DNA from: Halomarinibacterium sp034670265
GTDB lineage: Bacteria; Bacteroidota; Bacteroidia; Flavobacteriales; Flavobacteriaceae
Length of the DNA: 64,000 nt
Assembly (NCBI GenBank): GCA_034670265.1
Contig: JAXMNU010000002.1
Span: 1 to 64,000 of the forward strand
Direction of reading: 5' to 3'
Positions within the stretch are counted from its first letter, which is position 1. Each line of letters opens with the position of its first letter. Position numbers and translations under genes: made by a program. The notes beneath the pieces are model-generated. The model did not search any database, was not told the DNA's origin, and saw only the letters and a list, made by a program, of their open reading frames with translations. Positions 7,435-16,040 of the stretch are shown here, in pieces.

Positions 7435-9429
7435 TTATTCTATTAGCATTCTTTTGGTATCAATTCGTTTTCCATCAAGGTAGAGTGTATATAAATAAAT
7501 ACCCGAACTTAAGGTAGCTCTACTAAAATCAACACTTCCCTCTCCTACTTTATTTACTGGGATTCTAGTTAAGATTTGACCCGTTACTGTTGTTAGCACA
7601 ATTTCGGCTCTGTTATATTCAAAAGGAATATAGTATCGAATACTTGTAATATCGCTATATGGGTTAGGGATATTTTGGAATAAATAAGGACTATTAGGAT
7701 CCGAAATAATATCGTCTATGGGTAATTGACAAGCACAGGCTTCAAGAAATTCTACTCTTGCAATTAGATCATCTATTTGAAGTTGCTGACTAGCATTTTC
7801 TACTTCTAAAGGAATTAAAATGGAAGATAAATCAACTTCCACTACATTCGAATTTTCAAGCTGCAACTTTAATAAATTTCCTTCTAAATTGAATGTAGTA
7901 ATGCTTTGGTTATCTGTATTATCTAAATAACCTGAAAGGTCAACACTACCTCCGTCTTCTAAATCGAGGGAATTACCTGTAAGTGATAACTGTTGATCAT
8001 CTGTACCAGAATTATTAAAAACTGAAAGGTCCACAGCTTCCGAAGTTCCTCCAGAAATACCTATTGTAAGTATATCTCCAGCCAATCCTGAACCAGAAAT
8101 ATTTTGATTATCTGTATTGTCAAGATATCCAGATAAATCCACACTGCCACCATCTTCCAAGTTCAACGAATTAGTAACTAATGATATTTGTTGATCATCA
8201 GTTCCAGGGTTGTCTAATGCTGAAAGATCAACATTTTGTGAAGTACCACCCGAAATTCCAATGGTTAAAGTATTTGCTGCAAATCCTGATCCTGAAATAT
8301 TTTGATTATCTGTATTATCCAAATAACCTGACAAATCAACTTGTTGTGTAGCAGCACCATCGTTTTCTAAAGATAATTCTAAATTGTTTCCGTTTAACTG
8401 AAACACATCTGCTACTTGATCATCTGTATTATCCAAATAGCCAGAAAGATCAACCGTTTGGGTAGCAACACCATCATCTTCTAGTGAAAGTTCTAAATCA
8501 TTCCCAGTTAACTGAAAAACATCCACCGTTTGGTCATCTGTATCAACCCCAACTGCACCCCATTGTGTCCCATCCCACGCATATGCTGAAAGATCATCGG
8601 TATCGTAAACTATCATTCCACTATCTGAAGGCCCCAATAACCCCCCTAAACTAGTACGCTGGGTGTTATCTAAACGATTAAGTACTAATCCTTTAGTATT
8701 TGATACCAAAACCATAGATGCATTTGCATTGGTAGTAGTCCCACCAATTCTTACAGTACCATCAGGACTAATATCAATGGCGCTTGTAGGTGAACCTGGT
8801 CGAATTCTAAAAGGCAATGAAGAACCATTGGTAGCATCTCTCACAAAAAAATTAGTTTCATTTCCCGCAACATCCCAAACTTGAACTCCCCATCCTTGTG
8901 AGTTATCCTGATCGAGTCGTACAGTAGGAGTATCTCCATCTGTAATATGTAATTCCACAACAGGAGTTGCAGTACCCAATCCTAAATTACCGCTTGACAG
9001 CATATAAAAAGAATTACTTGGCGCTCCTGCTAAAATTCTAAATGGATTCAAATTTCCAGATATATCCCGTATTTGAAAATAGTCTAAGCCTCCATTTGTA
9101 CTATCGTTAATTGTTATCTCCCAATCGTTAGTTGGAAATGAAGCCGTATTACTAGTATCATTAAATCCAATTCTCAGGTTGTTTTCTTTTAATCTAACGG
9201 TATCAAAACCAAAGACTTCTCCATTTGCACAATCAAATCCTACACAGAGACTTCCTCCATTAATAATAACATCATCTGAATGAACAATGTCCCGAGTGGG
9301 TACATCTCTATCGTCCACAATAGAATAATCTGTTGGTGTTTGCGCTAATCTTGAAAAAGGGTTTTGAGCAATTACAGTAGAACCTATCAACAAGCATATA
9401 AGCCATAGGTTTTGGCAAAAAGTTTTCAT
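7435..9429 (-). CDS. Repeat-rich secreted adhesin-like protein with T9SS type A sorting domain
   Basis: A 664-residue protein. Order: signal peptide (1-21); an N-terminal region resembling the heads of phage-tail/endosialidase-like flavobacterial proteins (30-290, with ELHITDGDTPTVRLDQD and AYAWDGTQWGAVG); repeats of the type VDLSGYLDNTDNQ and ISGSG..ILTIGISGGTS (about 298-538); a short coiled coil (542-566); and a C-terminal T9SS type A domain (576-664, IPNPYSDITSIRYYIP to YLDGKRIDTKRMLIE). It should be exported by T9SS and displayed or released at the surface. Its ligand is unknown. The leader carries a perfect inverted repeat. Confidence 0.85.
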   Translation of the reverse strand: MKTFCQNLWLICLLIGSTVIAQNPFSRLAQTPTDYSIVDDRDVPTRDIVHSDDVIINGGSLCVGFDCANGEVFGFDTVRLKENNLRIGFNDTSNTASFPTNDWEITINDSTNGGLDYFQIRDISGNLNPFRILAGAPSNSFYMLSSGNLGLGTATPVVELHITDGDTPTVRLDQDNSQGWGVQVWDVAGNETNFFVRDATNGSSLPFRIRPGSPTSAIDISPDGTVRIGGTTTNANASMVLVSNTKGLVLNRLDNTQRTSLGGLLGPSDSGMIVYDTDDLSAYAWDGTQWGAVGVDTDDQTVDVFQLTGNDLELSLEDDGVATQTVDLSGYLDNTDDQVADVFQLNGNNLELSLENDGAATQQVDLSGYLDNTDNQNISGSGFAANTLTIGISGGTSQNVDLSALDNPGTDDQQISLVTNSLNLEDGGSVDLSGYLDNTDNQNISGSGLAGDILTIGISGGTSEAVDLSVFNNSGTDDQQLSLTGNSLDLEDGGSVDLSGYLDNTDNQSITTFNLEGNLLKLQLENSNVVEVDLSSILIPLEVENASQQLQIDDLIARVEFLEACACQLPIDDIISDPNSPYLFQNIPNPYSDITSIRYYIPFEYNRAEIVLTTVTGQILTRIPVNKVGEGSVDFSRATLSSGIYLYTLYLDGKRIDTKRMLIE
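7816..8538 (-). repeat. Internal coding repeats (DDQ / DLSGYLDNTD)
   Basis: Residues about 298-538 hold two repeat types. Type 1 is FQLxGNxLELSLExDGxATQxVDLSG (two copies). Type 2 alternates GSGxAxxxLTIGISGGTS with DDQQxSLxxNSLxLEDGGS (two copies each). All are joined by the phrase DLSGYLDNTD, which occurs five times. Near-identity of neighbouring copies suggests recent duplication or recombination. Confidence 0.85.
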
Positions 9430-9461
9430 AATATTTTGGTTTAGTTAGTTTCTTCAATTTA

Positions 9462-9483
9462 ATGCTAATTATATTATTAGCAT
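9462..9483. promoter_or_regulatory. Perfect inverted repeat upstream of the T9SS repeat protein
   Basis: ATGCTAAT (9462-9469) and ATTAGCAT (9476-9483) form an 8-bp perfect inverted repeat with a 6-base spacer, 33 bases before the start codon. The symmetry and 14-bp centre distance suit a dimeric regulator. No T tract follows, so it is not a terminator. Confidence 0.4.
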
Positions 9484-9570
9484 CCATTTAAAGTTAAAAC
9501 TCGTTAAATGTTATGAAAACCCGATGAAACGAATAAGATTAAAAACTAATCCAAAAAATTGTTTTTAAAA

Positions 9571-10521
9571 TTACCTTGTCAAATAATTAAGGACATTCTT
9601 TTCAATGCGCTCTTGAATTTTGGAAACATCAGCCTTTACAAAAGACTCACCAGTAATATTTTCGTAGAGTTCTATATATCTTTCGGAAACTGTTTCAATA
9701 TAGGCATCACTCATAAAAGGAACTTGTTGTCCTTCTAATCCTTGAAATCCATTTTGAATGAGCCACTGGCGCACAAACTCTTTTGAAAGTTGCTTTTGAG
9801 GTTCAGCACTTTTTTGTCTTTCTTGATACCCTTCAGCATAAAAATAACGTGAAGAATCGGGCGTATGAATTTCATCAATTAAAACAATCTTTCCATCTTT
9901 TGTTTTTCCAAATTCATATTTAGTATCCACCAAAATCAATCCTCTTTTTGCAGCGATTTCGGTACCTCTTTGAAATAACTTTCTTGTGTAATCCTCCAAC
10001 TGAAGGTAATCCTTTTCAGAAACAATACCACGCTTTAAAATATCCTCTCGTGAGATATCTTCATCGTGGTCACCTTTTTCAGCTTTTGTCGCGGGAGTAA
10101 TAATAGGCTGCGGAAATTTATCATTTTCTATCATTCCTTCGGGCATAGGCACCCCACAAATCATTCGTCTACCTGCTTTGTACTCACGCGCTGCGTGACC
10201 GCTTAAATACCCACGAATAACCATTTCAACCTTAAAAGGTTCGCAAGCAATTCCGACAGCAACATTAGGATCTGGAGTGGCAAGTAACCAGTTTGGTACC
10301 AAATCTTCAGTATCCTTCATCATTTTAGTGGCAATCTGATTTAGAATTTGCCCTTTATACGGAATCCCCTTTGGCATCACTACATCGAAAGCACTTAGCC
10401 TGTCGGTGGCAATCATGACCAAAATATCATTTTCAAGGGTATACACTTCCCTAACTTTTCCCTTATATACTTTTTTCTGCCCTGGGAATTGAAAATTCGT
10501 ATCGATAATAGTATTACTCAT
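9571..10521 (-). CDS. purC: Phosphoribosylaminoimidazole-succinocarboxamide synthase (SAICAR synthetase)
   Basis: A 316-residue purine biosynthesis enzyme that joins CAIR and aspartate with ATP. Recognisable blocks are the N-terminal KKVYKGKVREVYTL, IATDRLSAFDVVMP, EMVIRGYLSGHAAREY, ILVDTKYEFG and IDEIHTPDSSRYF. The length fits the long bacterial and yeast-like form. The start codon overlaps the phoH stop by one base (TAATG), so it is co-transcribed and translationally coupled with phoH. Confidence 0.96.
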   Translation of the reverse strand: MSNTIIDTNFQFPGQKKVYKGKVREVYTLENDILVMIATDRLSAFDVVMPKGIPYKGQILNQIATKMMKDTEDLVPNWLLATPDPNVAVGIACEPFKVEMVIRGYLSGHAAREYKAGRRMICGVPMPEGMIENDKFPQPIITPATKAEKGDHDEDISREDILKRGIVSEKDYLQLEDYTRKLFQRGTEIAAKRGLILVDTKYEFGKTKDGKIVLIDEIHTPDSSRYFYAEGYQERQKSAEPQKQLSKEFVRQWLIQNGFQGLEGQQVPFMSDAYIETVSERYIELYENITGESFVKADVSKIQERIEKNVLNYLTR

Positions 10522-11474
10522 TAGTTTCTGTTTTCAATAGCATCGTATGCGGCTATTACTTTCTTTACTAAACGGTGACGAATAACATCTTTATCATCCA
10601 AATAGATCATACCTACACCTTCAATTTCTTTCAACACTAATAATGCTTCCTTTAATCCTGAAATCACTCTCCTAGGCAAGTCAATTTGTCCTGGATCACC
10701 CGTAATCATAAACTTGGCGTTTTTACCCATACGGGTTAAAAACATTTTCATTTGGGCGTGGGTTGTATTTTGTCCTTCATCTAAAATAACAAAGGCGTTA
10801 TCTAATGTTCTACCTCGCATAAATGCCAAAGGTGCAATTTGAATTACTCCCTTTTCAATGTATGATTCCAATTTTTCATGAGGAATCATATCACGCAACG
10901 CATCATACAATGGCTGCATATACGGATCTAGTTTTTCTTTTAAATCCCCGGGAAGGAAACCCAAGTTTTCACCAGCTTCTACTGCTGGGCGTGTTAGAAT
11001 TATTCTCTTAACTTGTTTCTCTTTTAAGGCTTTCACCGCTAAAGCTACCCCTGTATACGTTTTACCTGTTCCCGCAGGTCCAATAGCAAATACCATATCG
11101 TTTTTAAACATAGAATCCACCAACCTACGCTGATTTACGGTTTGTGCTTTTATGAGTTTCCCGTTAACACCGTGCAATAGCACTTGGTCACTGCTTTCGG
11201 AAGTTTGATATTCTTCCTTGCTATCGCTAGACAACACTCTTTCTATGGAGTTTTCATCAATATGGTTGTATTTAGCATAGTGCTCCAAGATTAAGGTAAG
11301 ACGAGTATCAAATTCTTCAAGAATTTCTTCGTCTCCGTAAGCGGTAATTTTATTTCCTCGGGCAACAATTTTAAGTTTTGGGAAGTATTTTTTGATAAGT
11401 TCAATGTTAGCATTTTGATTTCCAAAGAAATCTCTGGGGCTAATTTCAGTAAGTTCGACTATAAGTTCGTTCAA
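10521..11474 (-). CDS. PhoH family ATPase
   Basis: A 317-residue cytosolic PhoH-like P-loop protein with Walker A GPAGTGKT, Walker B FVILDEGQNTT and the family blocks LTRPAVEAGENLGFLPGD and ITGDPGQIDLP. Members are linked to RNA metabolism. The start is TTG (minus strand at 11474-11472), which gives MNELIVELTEISPRDFFG, the usual N-terminus in relatives; no nearby in-frame ATG is available. First gene of a two-gene unit with purC and divergent from the SAM hydrolase gene. Confidence 0.92.
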   Translation of the reverse strand: MNELIVELTEISPRDFFGNQNANIELIKKYFPKLKIVARGNKITAYGDEEILEEFDTRLTLILEHYAKYNHIDENSIERVLSSDSKEEYQTSESSDQVLLHGVNGKLIKAQTVNQRRLVDSMFKNDMVFAIGPAGTGKTYTGVALAVKALKEKQVKRIILTRPAVEAGENLGFLPGDLKEKLDPYMQPLYDALRDMIPHEKLESYIEKGVIQIAPLAFMRGRTLDNAFVILDEGQNTTHAQMKMFLTRMGKNAKFMITGDPGQIDLPRRVISGLKEALLVLKEIEGVGMIYLDDKDVIRHRLVKKVIAAYDAIENRN

Positions 11475-11543
11475 AAGCGATATATTTTTAAGAGAGATAC
11501 ATAGTTATTGTAAATATAGTTTTTCTAATCGCAAAAGTACCTT

Positions 11544-11551
11544 ATTTTTGT
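11544..11551 (+). promoter_or_regulatory. -7 element (TATTTTTG) for the SAM hydrolase operon
   Basis: TATTTTTG is a perfect TAnnTTTG match 38 bases before the SAM hydrolase ATG. No good TTG -33 box is present within 17-23 bases upstream. Confidence 0.5.
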
Positions 11552-11588
11552 ACGAGTTGTTTTAACAAAATATCAACAATTTTTCAGA

Positions 11589-12419
11589 ATGCCCATTGTA
11601 ACCCTAACAACAGATTTTGGAGAGAAAGATCATTATGTAGGCGCTGTTAAGGGAGCTATATATAGTGAATTAGAAACCCTTCGCATTGTTGATATCTCAC
11701 ATTCTATCTCTCCTTTTCATATTACCGAAGCGGCTTATATCATTCAAAACGCTTACAGAAGTTTCCCAAAAGGAACGATTCATATTATTGGAATTGACAG
11801 TGAACTCAATGCCGAAAACAAACACATTGCCGTGGCGCTTGATGGTCACTTTTTTGTTTGTGCTAACAACGGCATTATTTCTTTATTGGCTTCAGAAATA
11901 AAGCCCGAAAAAATTGTGGAAATTAATATTCACGATCGCGTAGAATCAAATTTCCCAGTGTTGGATGTATTTGTAAAAGTGGCTTGCCATATTGCGCGTG
12001 GTGGGACTTTAGAAGTAATTGGAAAACTCATTGAAGATTTAAAGGAACTGAAAGGAATAAGACCCGTGGTAAATCCAGAAGCAAATCAGATTTTGGGTAC
12101 CGTTATTTATATTGATAACTACGGAAATGTAATAACAAATATTACCAAAAGTTTATTCGAAAAAATTGGTATGGGACGTGATTTTAAAATTTCTGCACGT
12201 ACCGCTACCTTTTCTAATGTTCATAAAAATTACAGCGATGCCATTAATTTTGACCTTCCACCAGAAAAACGTGAGGAAGATGGAAAAAAATTAGCGCTTT
12301 GGAATTCATCTAATTATTTAGAATTAGCTATTTATAAAAGTAACCCTAAAACTGTGGGTAGTGCTTCTACCCTTTTCGGACTAGAATATTGGGATACTAT
12401 CACCGTAAACTTCGAATAA
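11589..12419 (+). CDS. S-adenosyl-L-methionine hydrolase (adenosine-forming), DUF62 family
   Basis: A 276-residue protein of the SAM hydroxide adenosyltransferase/fluorinase fold. The N-terminal TLTTDFGEKDHYVGAVKG carries the conserved Asp9, followed by DISHSISPF and the C-terminal-domain motif IDNYGNVITNI. Family enzymes split SAM to adenosine and methionine. First gene of a run (ABM, GNAT, gldF, GIY-YIG, gldG) joined by overlaps or gaps under about 60 bases. The stop overlaps the next ATG (TAATG). Confidence 0.92.
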   Translation: MPIVTLTTDFGEKDHYVGAVKGAIYSELETLRIVDISHSISPFHITEAAYIIQNAYRSFPKGTIHIIGIDSELNAENKHIAVALDGHFFVCANNGIISLLASEIKPEKIVEINIHDRVESNFPVLDVFVKVACHIARGGTLEVIGKLIEDLKELKGIRPVVNPEANQILGTVIYIDNYGNVITNITKSLFEKIGMGRDFKISARTATFSNVHKNYSDAINFDLPPEKREEDGKKLALWNSSNYLELAIYKSNPKTVGSASTLFGLEYWDTITVNFE

Positions 12420-12715
12420 TGTTTACAAGAATTGTAAAAATGGTTTTTGAACCTCAAAACATTCTCTCTTTTTTAAATAATTTTGAAGAGGTAAAGGAAA
12501 AGATTAGAGGTTTTGAAGGCTGTGAATTTTTAGAATTGTATCAAGATAAAAATCAAGAAAATATATTTTTCACCTACAGCAAATGGCGAGGAGAAGAAAA
12601 TCTTGAAAACTATAGAAATAGTGACTTATTTAAGGAAGTCTGGAGTGTTACAAAACCATTGTTTAAGGAAAAGGCCGAAGCTTGGAGTGTGGATACTTTA
12701 CACCATTTAGATTAA
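12419..12715 (+). CDS. Antibiotic biosynthesis monooxygenase (ABM) domain protein
   Basis: A 98-residue protein with the small ferredoxin-like ABM fold pattern: FTRIVKMVFEP, then FEGCEFLELYQDK, FTYSKWRGEENLENYRNS and FKEVWSVTKPLFKEKAEAWSV. Such proteins act as dimers on quinones or haem-like compounds, but the substrate here is unknown. The ATG at 12419 overlaps the SAM hydrolase stop. A longer frame from 12389 runs back into that gene and is not favoured. Confidence 0.8.
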   Translation: MFTRIVKMVFEPQNILSFLNNFEEVKEKIRGFEGCEFLELYQDKNQENIFFTYSKWRGEENLENYRNSDLFKEVWSVTKPLFKEKAEAWSVDTLHHLD

Positions 12716-12717
12716 AA

Positions 12718-13167
12718 ATGAATATTATTAGAACCACTTCAAAAAATAAAGATTTCGTTGCATTAGTAAAACTACTCGATGCAGACTTAGCCATTCGTGA
12801 TGGCGAAGACCACGCCTTCTACGACCAATTTAATAAAATAGACTCCATAAAAAATACAGTGGTTTGTTATGCTGAAAATATTCCTGTGGGTTGTGGCGCT
12901 TTTAAACCATTTGAAAAGGTTTCGGTAGAGATAAAACGAATGTACACTTTACCACAGCAAAGAGGAAAAGGATTTGCTTCCTTTATTTTAAATGAGCTAG
13001 AAGCTTGGGCAACAGAGCTGGGGTACACTTCCGCAGTTTTGGAAACGGGTATAAAACAGCCCGAAGCCATTGCACTTTATAAGAAGAATGGTTACAAAAG
13101 AATTGAGAACTACGGACAATATGCTGGGGTGGAAAACAGTTTATGTTTTGAAAAAAAATTGAAGTAA
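12718..13167 (+). CDS. GNAT family N-acetyltransferase
   Basis: A 149-residue acetyltransferase with the acetyl-CoA binding motif A (RMYTLPQQRGKGFASFIL) and motif B (AIALYKKNGYKRIENYGQY). The ATG at 12718, two bases after the ABM stop, is preferred to an in-frame TTG at 12682 inside the ABM gene. The substrate is unknown. It lies 3 bases before gldF in the same operon. Confidence 0.88.
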   Translation: MNIIRTTSKNKDFVALVKLLDADLAIRDGEDHAFYDQFNKIDSIKNTVVCYAENIPVGCGAFKPFEKVSVEIKRMYTLPQQRGKGFASFILNELEAWATELGYTSAVLETGIKQPEAIALYKKNGYKRIENYGQYAGVENSLCFEKKLK

Positions 13168-13170
13168 CAC

Positions 13171-13884
13171 ATGCTTGCACTTATAAAAAAGGAAATAAAC
13201 AGCTTCTTTGCCTCTCCCATTGGGTATTTGGTCATTGGGGTGTTTTTGGTGCTTAATGGACTATTCCTCTGGGTATTCTCTGGCAACTTCAACATTTTTG
13301 ATAATGGCTTTGCCGATCTAGCTCCTTTCTTTGAACTCGCACCTTGGGTATTTATTTTCATAATTCCAGCAGTGACCATGCGTTCTTTTAGCGAAGAAAA
13401 ACGAATGGGCACCCTTGAGCTTTTGCTTACAAAGCCCATTTCACTAAAAAACATTGTTTTAGGGAAGTATTTTGGTGCCTTACTCTTAATTGTACTAGCA
13501 TTAATTCCAACGGTGCTATACGTTTTTACGATTTCAGACTTAGGAAATCCTCCGGGTAATTGGGATGTGGGTAGCACCATTGGCTCGTATATTGGGTTAC
13601 TTTTTCTAGCGATGGCTTATACGGCAATTGGCATTTATGCCTCTACCCTTTCTGAAAATCAAATAGTGGCATTTATCATTGCCGTGTTGCTTTGCTTTCT
13701 TATGTATTATGCGTTTGATGGTATTTCAACTATAATTACAGCCATAGATATTTCCTTTTTAGGGATGCAAGCCCACTTCAATAGTGTGGCTCGTGGGGTT
13801 CTCGATACAAGAGATATTGTTTATTTCTTGAGCGTTTCGGGATTATTTTTAGTACTCACTTTTTTAAATCTGAAGAAGAGTTAA
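13171..13884 (+). CDS. gldF: Gliding-motility ABC transporter permease GldF
   Basis: A 237-residue integral membrane protein with six hydrophobic helices, of the ABC-2 permease type. MLALIKKEINSFFASPIGYLVIG and SFSEEKRMGTLELLLTKPIS are characteristic of GldF. GldF works with GldG and the ATPase GldA (not in this window) in flavobacterial gliding. Normally gldG follows at once. Here the stop codon overlaps the ATG of a GIY-YIG gene that separates the pair. Confidence 0.93.
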   Translation: MLALIKKEINSFFASPIGYLVIGVFLVLNGLFLWVFSGNFNIFDNGFADLAPFFELAPWVFIFIIPAVTMRSFSEEKRMGTLELLLTKPISLKNIVLGKYFGALLLIVLALIPTVLYVFTISDLGNPPGNWDVGSTIGSYIGLLFLAMAYTAIGIYASTLSENQIVAFIIAVLLCFLMYYAFDGISTIITAIDISFLGMQAHFNSVARGVLDTRDIVYFLSVSGLFLVLTFLNLKKS

Positions 13885-14222
13885 TGAAGTTTTACTACGT
13901 ATATATAATTCAATGTTTTGACGGTACTTTTTATACTGGAGTAACGAACGATATCGATAAACGAATTAATGAGCATAACGATGGATACAATCCAGAGTCA
14001 TATACATTTAACCGAAGACCTGTTGTTCTTAAATGGTATGAAAAATTTACAAGTCCAGCCGAAGCCATTTCATTTGAAAAGCAGATTAAAGGATGGAGTC
14101 GAAAAAAGAAAATAGCCATTATTGAAGGAAATTGGAACAAATTACCTCTTCTTTCAAAAAATTATAAAGAACTCGGTCTTCGACAAGCTCAGACTGACAA
14201 AAGAATTAGTAATATAAAATAA
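13884..14222 (+). CDS. GIY-YIG nuclease superfamily protein inserted between gldF and gldG
   Basis: A 112-residue single-domain protein with the GIY-YIG hallmarks: YYVYIIQCFDGTFYTGVTND (residues 3-22, Y..Y-IQ..YTG), an Arg in DKRINEHNDG, and the catalytic Glu region FTSPAEAISFEKQIKGWSRKKK. This is the UPF0213/UvrC-type N-terminal fold, common as stand-alone genes in Bacteroidota. Its ATG overlaps the gldF stop (TAATG). The last residues (LRQAQTDKR) are encoded by an inverted copy of a REP-like repeat, and a direct copy follows the stop. The pattern suggests that gene and repeat pair arrived as a module. Confidence 0.9.
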   Translation: MKFYYVYIIQCFDGTFYTGVTNDIDKRINEHNDGYNPESYTFNRRPVVLKWYEKFTSPAEAISFEKQIKGWSRKKKIAIIEGNWNKLPLLSKNYKELGLRQAQTDKRISNIK

Positions 14223-14253
14223 AACTAAATGTCATGCTGAGCCTGTCGAAGCA
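14178..14253. repeat. Inverted pair of REP-like repeats at the GIY-YIG 3' end
   Basis: The left copy (14178-14199) overlaps the GIY-YIG coding end and reads, on the minus strand, TGTCAGTCTGAGCTTGTCG then AAG. The right copy (14230-14251, continuing GCAC to 14253) reads TGTCATGCTGAGCCTGTCG then AAG. They agree at 19 of 22 positions and face each other across 30 bases. In RNA this would fold as a long stem. The shared core is CTGAGCnnGTCGAAG-like and recurs inside mnmE. Confidence 0.8.
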
Positions 14254-14278
14254 CAATCGAAATGTTTTAATAAAATAA

Positions 14279-15964
14279 ATGAGGAACTCTCAAAACATAA
14301 AAACATTAGCCGTCACAATTATTGTAATAGTGGTACTCAACCTTTTGGGGCAATGGGTGTATATGCGATTCGATCTTACCCAAGACAAGCGATACACATT
14401 ATCTGAAGCAGCCAAAAACACCATTGCAACAGTCAATTCCCCTATATATGTGGATGTATTTCTGCAAGGAAACTTACCTCCAGAGTTTAATCGTTTACAG
14501 GTAGAAACAGAACAACTCCTCGAAGAATTTTCAGCATATAATTCCAATGTCATATTCGAGTTTATTAATCCGTTGGAAGGCGAAGAAGATATTGTTGCCA
14601 TTCAGCAGCAAATGACCGAATTCGGACTTACAGGCGCACAAGTTGAAATAAAGGAAAATGGGAAGCTCACTTCCGAAATTGTGTATCCTTGGGCACTTGC
14701 CTATCACAATGAAAAAACGGTTCGCATTCCGTTACTAAAAAATCAATTAGGGACTACTTCCGAAGAACGCATCAATAATTCCATTCAAAACTTAGAATAT
14801 GCTTTTGCCGATGGTTTTAGTAAACTCACCCAACCTAAGAAAAGAAAAATTGCCATTTTAAAGGGAAATGCAGAATTGGAAGACAAATACATAGCCGATT
14901 TTCTAAAAACACTTGGGGAGTATTACTATATCGGGCAATTCACTTTAGATTCGGTGGCTATAAGTCCACAAAGAACCCTTGAGGAACTTAAAAAATACGA
15001 TTTACTTATTGCGGCACAACCTAAATTTCCATTTACCGAAGAAGAAAAATACACCCTCGATCAATATACCATGAACGGTGGTGCATCCCTTTGGATGGTG
15101 GATGCTACTGAGCAACGGATAGACACCCTTACAAGCACTACTTTTGCCTTTGGAAAGGATTTAAATTTAAACGATTTCTTCTTTAAATATGGAGTGCGAA
15201 TTAACCCAGATTTAGTGAAAGACGTGTACGCCGCACCCATAGCGTTAGCCACTGGCGAGGATAACGAAAGTCAGTACAGTAAATACCCTTGGCTATTTAG
15301 TCCGCTATCACAAAGCGCCAACGATCATCCTATAATCACAAATATCGAAGCCGTAAAATTCGATTATGCTTCGTCCATTGATACATTACCCAATAGTATT
15401 AAAAAAACGGTGTTGTTGAGCACCTCACCTATTTCAAAAAAAGTGGGACTTCCCGCCGAAATTGACATCAACAAGGAAATTCCGCAGAATCTAAAAATTA
15501 TGAATGAAGGACCAGATCCTTCCGAATTTACAGCAGGTGAAATACCTTTAGCGGTATTACTCGAAGGCGAATTTACTTCGGTGTATGCCAACCGTGTTAA
15601 GCCTTTTAAAGCTGAAAAAGATTTTGTAAAAAGCGTACACACAAAAATGGTTGTGATTAGTGATGGGGATGTCATAAAAAATCAATTAGATCGTGGACGC
15701 CCCTTAGAATTGGGTTTCGATAAATGGACAAATACGTATTACGGAAACAAAGAGTTTTTACTCAATACGGTCAATTATCTTTTGGAAGATAGCGGACTTA
15801 TAAACATTCGGACCAAGAAAATTGCCATTCCATTTCTCGATCCACAAAAAACAGCCGAGAAAAGAAGCACTTGGCAATTCTTGAATCTATTGTTACCGTT
15901 GGGTTTATTGGCTGTATTCGGAATTTTATTTTCTTACTTCAGAAAAAGAAAATACACACGCTAG
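14279..15964 (+). CDS. gldG: Gliding-motility ABC transporter substrate-binding protein GldG
   Basis: A 561-residue membrane-anchored protein with one N-terminal helix (about 10-28), a large periplasmic ABC-transporter auxiliary domain, and a C-terminal helix (FLNLLLPLGLLAVFGILFSYF) before a basic tail. YMRFDLTQDKRYTLS and the IDVFLQG-like region are typical of GldG. It partners GldF. It follows the GIY-YIG/repeat module by about 25 bases and precedes dnaN, as in many Flavobacteriaceae. Confidence 0.93.
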   Translation: MRNSQNIKTLAVTIIVIVVLNLLGQWVYMRFDLTQDKRYTLSEAAKNTIATVNSPIYVDVFLQGNLPPEFNRLQVETEQLLEEFSAYNSNVIFEFINPLEGEEDIVAIQQQMTEFGLTGAQVEIKENGKLTSEIVYPWALAYHNEKTVRIPLLKNQLGTTSEERINNSIQNLEYAFADGFSKLTQPKKRKIAILKGNAELEDKYIADFLKTLGEYYYIGQFTLDSVAISPQRTLEELKKYDLLIAAQPKFPFTEEEKYTLDQYTMNGGASLWMVDATEQRIDTLTSTTFAFGKDLNLNDFFFKYGVRINPDLVKDVYAAPIALATGEDNESQYSKYPWLFSPLSQSANDHPIITNIEAVKFDYASSIDTLPNSIKKTVLLSTSPISKKVGLPAEIDINKEIPQNLKIMNEGPDPSEFTAGEIPLAVLLEGEFTSVYANRVKPFKAEKDFVKSVHTKMVVISDGDVIKNQLDRGRPLELGFDKWTNTYYGNKEFLLNTVNYLLEDSGLINIRTKKIAIPFLDPQKTAEKRSTWQFLNLLLPLGLLAVFGILFSYFRKRKYTR

Positions 15965-16003
15965 TTGTTAATAAGTTTGTTTTAGCAAACAAGCGTTTTG
16001 GGA

Positions 16004-16011
16004 TATATTTG
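16004..16011 (+). promoter_or_regulatory. -7 element (TATATTTG) for dnaN
   Basis: A perfect TAnnTTTG box lies 30 bases before the dnaN ATG, after a GTTTG/CAAAC hairpin that may end the gldG transcript. This separates dnaN from the gliding operon. Confidence 0.6.
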
Positions 16012-16040
16012 TAAGAAGCTTTAATCGAAAAAATAACTCA

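Noticed and set aside
7435..9429. Prophage tail fibre
   Set aside because: The head and repeats resemble fibres, but a signal peptide and T9SS domain are present and no phage genes are nearby.
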